49,879 nucleotides of DNA from Candidatus Krumholzibacteriia bacterium. GTDB lineage: Bacteria > Krumholzibacteriota > Krumholzibacteriia > G020349025. The DNA is taken from NCBI GenBank assembly GCA_035649275.1, contig DASRJW010000024.1, positions 67,759 to 117,637 on the forward strand. The letters are read 5' to 3'. Shown here in pieces: positions 1 to 7,116 of this stretch. The notes beneath the pieces were generated by a model. That model worked only from the letters and a program-made list of their open reading frames with translations, ran no database searches and was not told where the DNA came from. The position numbers were made by a program, and so were the translations under genes. How positions within the stretch are numbered: position 1 is the first letter of the stretch; every line of letters begins with the position of its first letter.

Positions 1-2
1 AA

Positions 3-1490
3 GGCACCGTCGCTGTACCGCGGCAAGGGGTGGTGGCGACGCCGGCGCGCGTGGCCCGCCTCATGGCCGAGCGTCTCCTGCGTGGCCCGCATGGAAACCG
101 GCCGTTGCGCTTGCTGGACGCGGGCTGCGGTTCCGGACGCCTGCTGACCGCGGCGCTGCGCGAAGCGTCGCGCCGCCGACTCCGCTTGGGCTGCGAAGGG
201 GTGGAAACCGACGTCGCTGCCGCACGCTGGGCGCAAGCTCTGGAGGAAGTCCACCGCGCCGCCGGCGCCGCCCTCGTCGGCTGGAAGATCTTGCACGCCG
301 ATTTCCTCCTGGACTATGCGCCCCCGTCGCACTTCGACCTCTGCATCGCCAACCCTCCTTGGGTGGCGGCGCGCGCGCTCAGCGCTGGTTACCGCCGCAA
401 GCTGCACTCGCACCTGCGCGGCATGGGGCGCGCCGATCTGAGCGCCTTGTTCGTGCAACGGTTGCTCGAGGTGTTGCGTCCCGGCGGCCGGCTGTGCGTC
501 ATCGTGCCGAACAAGCTGCTGGCGTCGGACTACGCCACCGCGTTGCGCCACCGTCTGCTGCAGGATTTCCGCCTCGAGGAAGTCTGGGATCTAGCCGGCG
601 ACGGCGTCTTCAGCGCCCACGCCGCCTATCCCGTCATCCTCGTCGTCGCCCACCGGCGTCCCGCCGCGGGAGACACCGTCGCCGTGCATCACGGCGGTGG
701 AGCGGTGCGGACGCGCTGGCCACAGGAGGCTCTTCTCGCGCTGCCGCGCCATGTCGTGCCCCTCGATCTCCCCGCCGACTCCTGGCCGCTGCTGCGGCGC
801 TTACTCGCAGGACCCCGCCTGGGCGACGCGGTCCCCGTCGGTTGCGGTCTCGCGGTCCCGGGCTTCCAGCGCGCCATGGATCGAGGTCGGGATCGCATCA
901 TCTGCAGCGGCGACATCCGTCCGTTCCGCGTGCGCGGCCGCCGCCGTTTCGCGCCGCAGCAACTGGACCTCGGGCGCCGCACCCTGGCGCGCCAGAAGGT
1001 TCCCAAGGTGGTGATCCCGGGCATGTTCCGCCGTCTCCACGCCGCTTTCGATGCCCGTGGCGATCTGCTCGGACGGGTGTACTTCGTTCCTGTCAGCGGG
1101 CGCGCCGACTCTCGCCGGGCGCTGCTCTTGGCCTTGCTCAACTCGCGCCTCTATGCCGTGCTCTATCGCGGTCTCTTCGGCGGCGTCGCCCAGTCGGGGG
1201 GCTACCTGCGCTTGAATGCCCCCTACTTGCGGCGCCTGCCCTGGCCGCAGCGGGCTCCCTCGGCGGCGCTCCTTCGTCTGGTGCAGGAGATCGAAAGGTC
1301 CGGCGCCCCGGAGAGCGGCAGGGCGCGGCTCGACCGCGGCGTGGAGGATCTCTTCGGCTTGGCGGCGCCGGAGCGCCGTCTGGTTGCGCGTCTGGAGCGG
1401 CGCCTCCACCCGGGACCATCGGGGAGTCCACGAACCGCACGGAGATTGTCCAGGCTGAGCGGGAGCGCCCCGGAAGTCGCCCCCTCCTGA
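3..1490 (+). CDS. TaqI/Eco57I-like class I DNA adenine methyltransferase, 5'-truncated by the window edge
   Basis: SAM-dependent methyltransferase, probably N6-adenine DNA methylation. Near the visible N-terminus is ATPARVARLMAERLL, typical of the segment before the SAM domain in these enzymes. It is followed by the SAM-binding motif LLDAGCGSGRLL and then the catalytic motif IV IANPPWVAAR (the NPPY/W type). The C-terminal half (about residues 260-480) resembles the target-recognition region of TaqI-like enzymes. The frame is open to base 3 with no stop, and GTG codons at 30 and 33 are the only visible starts. Family members usually have more residues before this point, so I treat the gene as partial. 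No restriction endonuclease lies downstream, so it could be an orphan methylase, a fused restriction-modification enzyme, or part of a system lying to the left. The methyltransferase call is firm; the adenine specificity is inferred from NPPW. Confidence 0.85.
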   Translation, partial: GTVAVPRQGVVATPARVARLMAERLLRGPHGNRPLRLLDAGCGSGRLLTAALREASRRRLRLGCEGVETDVAAARWAQALEEVHRAAGAALVGWKILHADFLLDYAPPSHFDLCIANPPWVAARALSAGYRRKLHSHLRGMGRADLSALFVQRLLEVLRPGGRLCVIVPNKLLASDYATALRHRLLQDFRLEEVWDLAGDGVFSAHAAYPVILVVAHRRPAAGDTVAVHHGGGAVRTRWPQEALLALPRHVVPLDLPADSWPLLRRLLAGPRLGDAVPVGCGLAVPGFQRAMDRGRDRIICSGDIRPFRVRGRRRFAPQQLDLGRRTLARQKVPKVVIPGMFRRLHAAFDARGDLLGRVYFVPVSGRADSRRALLLALLNSRLYAVLYRGLFGGVAQSGGYLRLNAPYLRRLPWPQRAPSAALLRLVQEIERSGAPESGRARLDRGVEDLFGLAAPERRLVARLERRLHPGPSGSPRTARRLSRLSGSAPEVAPS

Positions 1491-1536
1491 GTTTGCAAAC
1501 CATTGTAAATTATCATTTTGGCATAGAAGAGATGAT

Positions 1537-1553
1537 TTGGCACGGGTGTTGCT
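1537..1553 (+). promoter_or_regulatory. Sigma-54 (-24/-12) promoter ahead of lptC-lptB-rpoN
   Basis: TTGGCACG-N4-TTGCT matches the sigma-54 consensus at every conserved position. GG at 1539-1540 and GC at 1551-1552 are exactly ten bases apart. Transcription would start near 1564, about 48 bases before the lptC start. A distinctly AT-rich tract (about 1495-1536) lies just upstream in otherwise GC-rich DNA, as expected for a bendable region between enhancer and promoter. The promoter drives an operon that itself encodes sigma-54, so autoregulation is implied. Confidence 0.75.
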
Positions 1554-1581
1554 TGACGCGACCGCCGGCATCTGCTAGTAC
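1553..1581 (+). promoter_or_regulatory. Possible overlapping housekeeping promoter for lptC
   Basis: TTGACG (1553-1558), a 17-base spacer and TAGTAC (1576-1581) form a plausible vegetative promoter with a good -35 and a weak -10. It overlaps the last base of the sigma-54 -12 element, so the two polymerase forms could not bind together. Found by eye only. Confidence 0.4.
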
Positions 1582-1611
1582 CTGTAGAGAGGCCGGGAAG
1601 ATTGGCGGAGG

Positions 1612-2154
1612 ATGCACGGAAAAGCAGGAAACAAGCGTCGGGGAATCTGGCTGCTCGCCGCCTTGCTGGCAGCTGGGTGTGGGCGCGGTGAGAACACCGA
1701 CACCGTGGGTGCCGGCGACGGGGCGAGCCAGGTGACGCGCAACTTCACGACCACCGCCAGCGACAGCGGCCAGGTGCGCTACGTGTTCCACGCCCGCATC
1801 GCCCGTGCCTACGACGATGACGAGACCCGGGCCGAGCAGGTCCGCGTGGAGTTCTACGACGCCGGCAGGGTGGTCTCGGTGCTCACCGCCCGGGAAGGCT
1901 TCCTGGAAGGGGGCCGCATGACGGCGAAGGGCGACGTGGTGGTGGAGACCACGGACGGTGCGCGCTTGGAGACGCAATCGCTCTACTGGGATCGGGAGAA
2001 CCAGAAGATCCGCTCCGAAGAGCTGGTGCGCATCACCCGCCGCGACGATCCGGAGGTGCTCACGGGACGGGGGCTCACGACCGACCCGAACCTCGACCTC
2101 GTGGACATCCAGAATCCCAGCCTCACGGGGCCGGTGGGCGCGGAACCACGATGA
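1612..2154 (+). CDS. lptC: LPS export system protein LptC (lipoprotein-like)
   Basis: LptC anchors the inner-membrane LptBFG complex to the periplasmic Lpt bridge and passes LPS from LptF to LptA. The 180-residue product has a basic N-terminus, a hydrophobic stretch [11 protein letters not shown] with a lipobox-like cysteine at residue 23, and then a beta-rich LptC/OstA-type domain. Recognisable parts of that domain are [31 protein letters not shown] and [15 protein letters not shown]. coli LptC has an uncleaved membrane anchor; lipoprotein forms are common elsewhere. The purine-rich GGCGGAGG directly abuts the ATG, which is unusually close, but no other in-frame start is visible. The stop overlaps the lptB start by four bases (ATGA), indicating translational coupling. 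Confidence 0.85.
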   Translation: MHGKAGNKRRGIWLLAALLAAGCGRGENTDTVGAGDGASQVTRNFTTTASDSGQVRYVFHARIARAYDDDETRAEQVRVEFYDAGRVVSVLTAREGFLEGGRMTAKGDVVVETTDGARLETQSLYWDRENQKIRSEELVRITRRDDPEVLTGRGLTTDPNLDLVDIQNPSLTGPVGAEPR

Positions 2155-2897
2155 AGACGAACGGCAATCGCCGGGCCGGCGTCCTCGAGGGACGCCAGCT
2201 GACGAAGAACTATGGTTCCCGGCGCGTCGTGGACGGCATCGATCTGCAGGTGCGAAGCGGCGAGATCGTCGGGCTGCTGGGGCCGAACGGCGCCGGCAAG
2301 ACCACGACCTTCTACATGCTGGTGGGCATGATCAAGCCCAATTCCGGACAAGTTCTCCTGGGTGAGGAGGACGTGTCGAGGCTGCCGATGTACAAGCGCG
2401 CCCGCCGCGGCCTCGGTTACTTGCCACAGGAGCCGTCGGTGTTCCGGCGTCTCAGCGTGGAGGACAACATCTTAGGGATTCTGGAAACCCTGCACCTGCC
2501 GCGCGCCGAGCGCACCCAGCGCATGGAAGCCCTGCTGGAGGAGATGCGCCTCACCCACGTGCGCAAGAATCGCGGTACGCAGCTTTCCGGTGGGGAAAGG
2601 CGGCGCGTGGAGATCTCCCGCGCCCTCACCACGGATCCGCAGTTCATGCTCCTGGACGAGCCGTTCTCCGGCATCGATCCCATCGCGGTCGCCGACATCC
2701 AGCAGGTGGTCGGCCAGCTGCGCGATCGTGGCATGGGTGTCCTCATCACGGATCACAATGTCCGGGAGACCCTGCGGATCACCGATCGCGCCTACATCAT
2801 GTACGAAGGAAAGATTCTGCTGTCGGGAACGGCCCACGATCTTGCGTCGGACCCCGAGGCGCGCAAGATTTATTTGGGGGAACGGTTCCAACTCTAA
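2151..2897 (+). CDS. lptB: LPS export ABC transporter ATPase LptB
   Basis: Cytoplasmic ATPase that powers LPS extraction by LptFG. The 248 residues match the family length (about 240). Visible motifs in order are Walker [10 protein letters not shown], the Q-loop region [17 protein letters not shown], signature [15 protein letters not shown], Walker [14 protein letters not shown] and switch histidine [10 protein letters not shown]. The LSGGERRR and DHNVRETL details are typical of LptB rather than generic ABC proteins. It overlaps lptC by four bases and is followed by rpoN, the classic lptC/lptB-rpoN-hpf order also seen in proteobacteria. Its membrane partners lptF and lptG lie about 15 kb away on the opposite strand. 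Confidence 0.95.
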   Translation: MKTNGNRRAGVLEGRQLTKNYGSRRVVDGIDLQVRSGEIVGLLGPNGAGKTTTFYMLVGMIKPNSGQVLLGEEDVSRLPMYKRARRGLGYLPQEPSVFRRLSVEDNILGILETLHLPRAERTQRMEALLEEMRLTHVRKNRGTQLSGGERRRVEISRALTTDPQFMLLDEPFSGIDPIAVADIQQVVGQLRDRGMGVLITDHNVRETLRITDRAYIMYEGKILLSGTAHDLASDPEARKIYLGERFQL

Positions 2898-2925
2898 TCC
2901 TGCGAAGGGCGGCACCATCGTGGAG

Positions 2926-4365
2926 ATGAAGTTCGGCCTCCAGATGCGGCAGACGCAGCGCCTGGTCATGACTCCGAAGCTGCAGCAGGCGTTGAAGCTC
3001 CTGCAGGTCCCGACGCTGGAACTACAACAGATCCTCAAGCAGGAAATCCTGCAGAACCCGCTCCTGGAGGAAGTGGAAGAGGTCGAGGAGGACGAGGAAG
3101 AGATGGGGGCCGAGGCGCAGACGGCGGAGGAAAGCCCGGTGCCGGAGACGGCCGAGGCGCCCGCCGAGTCGGAGAACGGTGACAAGGATCCCGAGGAATC
3201 GTGGGACGAGTACTTCCACGAAGGCTTCGACCTGGGCTACAAGCGCAGCGAGGATCAGCAGGAGGAGTTCTTCGAGCGCGTCCCCGTGGCCCGCACCTCC
3301 TTCGTGGACTCGCTCTTGAGCCAGCTCCGCATCCTCACCAGCGACCCGATGGAGCTGCGCATCGGCGAGTACCTCATCGGCAGCCTCAACGAAAGTGGCT
3401 ACCTGACCTGCTCCCTCGTCGAGGTGGCCAACACCTTCAAGGCGGAAGAAGCGGTGGTGGAGCGCGTCCTGGGCTACATCCAGAGCATGGAGCCCGTGGG
3501 GATCGGCGCCCGCAGCCTGCAGGAAGCGCTGCTCATCCAGCTGCGCCACCGCCGCCTGGCAGACTCGATCACCGCCGAGATCGTCCGCAACCATTTCGAG
3601 GCGCTGAAGCAGCGCAAGTACACCGAGATCGCCAAGAAGCTCCACATCTCGGTGGAAGAGGTGCAGGAGCACGCCAACGCCATCAAGGATCTCGACCCCA
3701 AGCCCGGGTTGGAGCTCATGACCGACGAGGTCCGCTACATCACGCCGGACCTCATCGTCGAACGCGTCGGCGACGACTACGTGGTCTTCCTCAACGACAA
3801 GAACATCCCGCGCCTGCGCATCAGCAGCGCCTACAAGCGCGAGCTCGATCGCGGGCCATCCAACGGCAACAAGGAGACCCGGGATTTCATCCTCGGGCGC
3901 CTGTCCTCGGCGCGCTGGCTCATTCAGACCATCGAGCAGCGGCGGAAAACGATGGTCAAGGTCATGGAGTGCATCGTGGACGAGCAGCGCGACTTCTTCG
4001 AGAAGGGCCCGGGGTTCCTGCGCCCCTTGACCCTGCAGCAGGTCGCCAGTAGAATTGGAATGCACGAAAGTACGGTGAGTCGCGTCACCACGAACAAGTA
4101 TGTGCAGACGCCACGAGGCGTCTTCGAACTGAAGTACTTCTTCTCCTCCAGCCTCGAAACCGAGGATGGAGACGAGGTGTCGGCGAAGGCGGCGAAGACG
4201 CGCATCCTGGATATCATCGGCAAGGAAGACGCGCGGCGGCCGCTTTCGGATCAGAAGATCGCCGACATTCTCAAGCAGGACGGGCTGATCATCGCTCGCC
4301 GCACGGTGGCGAAGTACCGCGAGCAGTTGAGGATCCTGCCCGCCCGCTTGCGGAAGCAGTACTGA
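2926..4365 (+). CDS. rpoN: RNA polymerase sigma-54 factor RpoN
   Basis: Alternative sigma factor that recognises -24/-12 promoters and needs an AAA+ activator. Region I (residues about 1-45) has the Gln/Leu-rich pattern MRQTQRLVMTPKLQQALKLL. Region II is a strongly acidic run (EEVEEVEEDEEEMG). The core-binding domain follows, then the helix-turn-helix VASRIGMHESTVSRV, and the C-terminus carries the RpoN box ARRTVAKYRE, the family hallmark. Product is 479 residues. The ATG at 2926 gives the expected N-terminus; a GTG two codons upstream (2920) is better spaced from AAGGGCGG and is an alternative. The frame is also open far into lptB, but that part is not coding. It probably shares the lptC promoter, including the sigma-54 site at 1537. 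Confidence 0.96.
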   Translation: MKFGLQMRQTQRLVMTPKLQQALKLLQVPTLELQQILKQEILQNPLLEEVEEVEEDEEEMGAEAQTAEESPVPETAEAPAESENGDKDPEESWDEYFHEGFDLGYKRSEDQQEEFFERVPVARTSFVDSLLSQLRILTSDPMELRIGEYLIGSLNESGYLTCSLVEVANTFKAEEAVVERVLGYIQSMEPVGIGARSLQEALLIQLRHRRLADSITAEIVRNHFEALKQRKYTEIAKKLHISVEEVQEHANAIKDLDPKPGLELMTDEVRYITPDLIVERVGDDYVVFLNDKNIPRLRISSAYKRELDRGPSNGNKETRDFILGRLSSARWLIQTIEQRRKTMVKVMECIVDEQRDFFEKGPGFLRPLTLQQVASRIGMHESTVSRVTTNKYVQTPRGVFELKYFFSSSLETEDGDEVSAKAAKTRILDIIGKEDARRPLSDQKIADILKQDGLIIARRTVAKYREQLRILPARLRKQY

Positions 4366-4489
4366 CGGAGCCCCGGGTCGCGTCGGTTTCGCAGCCTTTC
4401 GAGGGGCGAACGCTCGATGCCAGTGCGCGAGAGCCCAGCGTGGAACAGAGGGCTGACCGCCCGTCTCAGGAACAGCGCGCCGGAAGACT

Positions 4490-4512
4490 GCCGGAGACCG
4501 CAGGTCTCCGGC
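4490..4512 (+). terminator. Perfect 10-bp hairpin in the rpoN-hpf gap
   Basis: GCCGGAGACC (4490-4499) pairs perfectly with GGTCTCCGGC (4503-4512) around a GCA loop. A modestly T-rich but interrupted stretch follows (TTCGCGTTT), so it is a weak intrinsic terminator at best. It may instead be a processing or stabilising structure between rpoN and hpf. The rest of the 224-base gap (4366-4589) shows no gene. Confidence 0.45.
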
Positions 4513-4589
4513 TTCGCGTTTACGCCTGCTTTCTCCCCCTGCCGCGAACAAGTCATCCCGACGGGGATGCGCCGCAAAGGAGTGTTGCC

Positions 4590-5162
4590 ATGCAAGTCTC
4601 GGTCACGGGTCGCCACTACGAGGTCACCCCTGCCCTGCGCACATACATCGACGCGCGCTTGGGCCGCTTGCATCGGTACATGGACAAGATCCATTCGGCC
4701 CTGGTGACCTTGAGCGCGGAGAAGCACCGCTACCGAGCCGAAATCGTCTTGCACACACGGGGCAAGGAGTTCACCGGCAAGGAAACCGCGGTGGACATGT
4801 ACTCGGCCCTGGACCGGGTGGGCGACAAGCTGGAGAAGCAGCTGGCCCGCTTCAAGGACCGCCGCACCACGGCGCGGCGGCGCGCCGGCGCCAAGGCCGC
4901 CCGCACCAACGGCCGGCCGGTGAGCGGCACGCTGCGCGTGCTGCGGGCCGGAACCGTGGGGCGCACGCCGCAAGAGCACGAGATCCTCCAGGCTGGTGAT
5001 TTCCCCATCGAGAGCCTGACGGTGGACGAAGCCATCCTCCGGCTGGAGGAAGTGGACGAGACCTTCGTCGTCTTCGCCAACCGCTCCAGCGAGCTGATCC
5101 ACATCGTCTTCAAGCGCGGCGACGGCAACTACGGCGTGCTCAACCTCCACGCCACGCACTAG
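4590..5162 (+). CDS. hpf: Ribosome hibernation promoting factor, long form
   Basis: Binds the 30S decoding region and dimerises inactive ribosomes into 100S particles in stationary phase. The product is 190 residues. An N-terminal S30AE/YfiA domain (about 1-100, MQVSVTGRHYEVTPALRTYI) is followed by a basic linker rich in R and A. The C-terminal dimerisation domain (about 130-190) contains SLTVDEAILRLEEVDETF and ends with RGDGNYGVLNL, the signature of long HPF. The ATG at 4590 is set by a strong AAAGGAG seven bases upstream, although the frame is open further 5'. Linkage to rpoN is conserved across many diderms. No separate strong promoter is obvious. Confidence 0.95.
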   Translation: MQVSVTGRHYEVTPALRTYIDARLGRLHRYMDKIHSALVTLSAEKHRYRAEIVLHTRGKEFTGKETAVDMYSALDRVGDKLEKQLARFKDRRTTARRRAGAKAARTNGRPVSGTLRVLRAGTVGRTPQEHEILQAGDFPIESLTVDEAILRLEEVDETFVVFANRSSELIHIVFKRGDGNYGVLNLHATH

Positions 5163-5224
5163 AAGCGCGCGCCCGACTCCAGACGCCCAGTGCACCCGTC
5201 GTGGTCGCAGGGGGCGGGCGTTGT

Positions 5225-5230
5225 TACAAT
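5225..5230 (+). promoter_or_regulatory. Possible -10 element for hprK
   Basis: TACAAT fits a vegetative -10 box and sits just before the GGGAGG ribosome site of hprK. No good -35 box is visible at the right distance (TGGTCG is weak), so this is tentative. A very similar GCTACAAT occurs before metK. Confidence 0.3.
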
Positions 5231-5250
5231 GGCTTTCCGGGAGGTTTCCC

Positions 5251-6219
5251 GTGCGTGTGCTTTCCGTGCAGACGTTCTACGAGCGGCGGCTCGAGGTCTA
5301 CAAGCTCGAGCTGCTCACGGCCAGCGCCGCCTCGGAGCGGGAGATCACCGTGCGCGAGGTGAACCGCCCGGGCTTGTGCCTGGCGGGGCACACGCGCAAC
5401 TTCCTGGACGACCGCATCCAGATCCTCGGCGAGACCGAGATCACCTTCCTGGAGACGATGGCCGACAGCGCCCAGCGCGCCGCCATCGACCGGCTGCTGA
5501 AGTTTCGGCTCAACTGCATCATCATCACCAAGGCGCTGCCGGTGCCGCCCTACCTGCAGCAGCGCGCCGAGGAGCGCCGCGTGCCACTCTTGCGCACGCC
5601 CTTGTCGACCACGCCGTTTCTCCACTCCCTCACCGAGTACCTCACCGACTTCTTCGCCCCCCGCGACTCAGTGCACGCCTCGCTGGTGGACGTCTATGGC
5701 GTCGGTCTCCTCTTCGTCGGGCGGAGCGGCATCGGCAAGAGCGAGATCGCCTTGGACCTGGTGGAGCGCGGCCACCGACTGGTGGCGGACGACGTGGTGG
5801 AGCTGGTGCGCAAAGCGGACGACGTGGTCATCGGCCGCGGCCGCGAGATGCTGCAGCACAACATGGAGATCCGCGGCATCGGTGTGGTCGACGTGCGCGA
5901 GATCTTCGGCATCCGGGCCATCCGCATCCAGAAGCGCATCGAGGTCGTGGTGCGTCTCGAAGAGTGGAGCCCGGACCGGCACTACGATCGCCACGGCCTG
6001 GAACGCATGACCTCGGAGATCCTGGACGTCTCCATCCCCACGGTGGTGATCCCCATCTTCCCGGGCAAGAACGTCACCGTGCTCGCGGAGGTGGTGGCGC
6101 TGGATCACATGCTGCGCACCTATGGCTTCAATGCGGCCGAGAACCTCCAGGAGCGCATCGTCAGCAATGCCAAGGCCCGCGCGCACCTCGAGGAGTATCT
6201 TGCCAACGACAAAGAATGA
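5251..6219 (+). CDS. hprK: HPr kinase/phosphorylase
   Basis: Phosphorylates and dephosphorylates the regulatory serine of HPr in response to metabolite levels. An N-terminal HPrK domain (about 1-125) precedes the kinase domain with P-loop GRSGIGKSE (about 157-165), RLVADDVVELV, and the family signature EIRGIGVVDVREIFG (about 206-220). Product is 322 residues, close to the usual 310-330. The GTG at 5251 is chosen because GGGAGG lies six bases upstream; a TTG at 5221 has no such site. The end overlaps the EIIA gene by 20 bases. Its target, HPr with a conserved GKSI serine site, is encoded 3 kb downstream in the same strand cluster. Confidence 0.95.
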   Translation: MRVLSVQTFYERRLEVYKLELLTASAASEREITVREVNRPGLCLAGHTRNFLDDRIQILGETEITFLETMADSAQRAAIDRLLKFRLNCIIITKALPVPPYLQQRAEERRVPLLRTPLSTTPFLHSLTEYLTDFFAPRDSVHASLVDVYGVGLLFVGRSGIGKSEIALDLVERGHRLVADDVVELVRKADDVVIGRGREMLQHNMEIRGIGVVDVREIFGIRAIRIQKRIEVVVRLEEWSPDRHYDRHGLERMTSEILDVSIPTVVIPIFPGKNVTVLAEVVALDHMLRTYGFNAAENLQERIVSNAKARAHLEEYLANDKE

Positions 6220-6625
6220 GACGCCCGCGCCCCGCCTGGCCGGCGTCATCGTCACCCATGGGCCGCTGGCGGAGGCCTTGCGCGCCGCCGCCGGCCAGGT
6301 GGTGGGAGACGTCCGGGCCTTGGAGGCGGTTTCCAACGAGGGTTGCTCGCTGGAGACGATGACGACGAAGGTGCGGGCCGCCATCGAGCGCCTCGGGGCG
6401 ACGGGCACCATCGTTTTCGTGGACTCCCGGGGCAGCAGCTGCGCCACCTCCAGCTTCGGGGCGCTGCAGGATCTCCCGAACGTGCGCATCATCGCCGGCG
6501 TCAACCTGCCGATGCTGGTGGATTTCCTCCTGCGCCGCGAGGACTACGACCTCGACCGGATGGTGGAACGCCTGCTGCAGCGCGGCAGGAGCTCGGTGCA
6601 GCTCCTGAAGGGACCGGGAGCGTGA
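6200..6625 (+). CDS. PTS EIIA component, mannose family
   Basis: Mannose-family EIIA domain that accepts a phosphoryl group from HPr on a histidine. The active-site region is GVIVTHGPLAEAL, with His20 from the TTG start. Other family features are GTIVFVDSRGSSCATSSF and VRIIAGVNLPMLVDFLL. Product is 141 residues, the usual single-domain size. The TTG start (6200) is preceded by GAGGAG about four bases away and lies inside the end of hprK. The stop overlaps the EIIB start (GTGA). No EIIC or EIID gene is near, so a regulatory rather than a transport role is likely. The start codon is less certain than the function. Confidence 0.88.
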   Translation: MPTTKNETPAPRLAGVIVTHGPLAEALRAAAGQVVGDVRALEAVSNEGCSLETMTTKVRAAIERLGATGTIVFVDSRGSSCATSSFGALQDLPNVRIIAGVNLPMLVDFLLRREDYDLDRMVERLLQRGRSSVQLLKGPGA

Positions 6626-7104
6626 ACGAGCTCCTGGTGCGTATCGACGACTGTCTCTTGCATGCGCAGGTGCTGCTGACCTGGGGGACGAAGTTCGCGC
6701 CCCGCCGCGTCGTCTTGGCCCATGACGGTGTCGCCGCCGACGCCGCGCAGGCGGCGCGTTACCGCGACCTTGCCGAGGGGGACTACGAGATCGTCGTGCA
6801 GAGCGTGAGTGCCGCCGCGGCGGCGTTGCAAAGCGGCGCCGTGGTGCGGACGTTGGTCGTCCTGGGGTCCTGCGCCGACGCGCTCCGCTTCGTGGAAGCC
6901 GGCGCTCCGGTGCGACGCATCCAGCTCGGGGGTCTCCACACTCCGGGGGGCAAGGTGCTGCTCGATTACATTCATCCTTCTGCCGCCGATGCCGCGGCCT
7001 TGCGCGCCCTTCTCGCCCGCGGTGTGGAGCTCGAGGCGCAGGATCTGCCGGCGAGCTCGAGCGTTTCCGTCGACGCCGGGAGCCTGTCCCGGTTGTGGCC
7101 GTAA
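6622..7104 (+). CDS. PTS EIIB component, mannose/sorbose family
   Basis: Mannose-family EIIB domain, normally phosphorylated by EIIA on a histidine. The N-terminal motif reads VRIDDCLLHAQVLLTWG; the phospho-histidine (His14) is kept, but the usual R-L-I-H-G-Q is changed to C-L-L-H-A-Q. The C-terminal part keeps the fold (RRIQLGGLHTPGGKVLLDYI). Product is 160 residues. GTG at 6622 overlaps the EIIA stop. With no visible EIIC/EIID permease, the altered motif supports a signalling role. The family call is secure; its activity as a sugar phosphotransferase is doubtful. Confidence 0.85.
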   Translation: MNELLVRIDDCLLHAQVLLTWGTKFAPRRVVLAHDGVAADAAQAARYRDLAEGDYEIVVQSVSAAAAALQSGAVVRTLVVLGSCADALRFVEAGAPVRRIQLGGLHTPGGKVLLDYIHPSAADAAALRALLARGVELEAQDLPASSSVSVDAGSLSRLWP

Positions 7105-7116
7105 CGGAAGGTGCGC

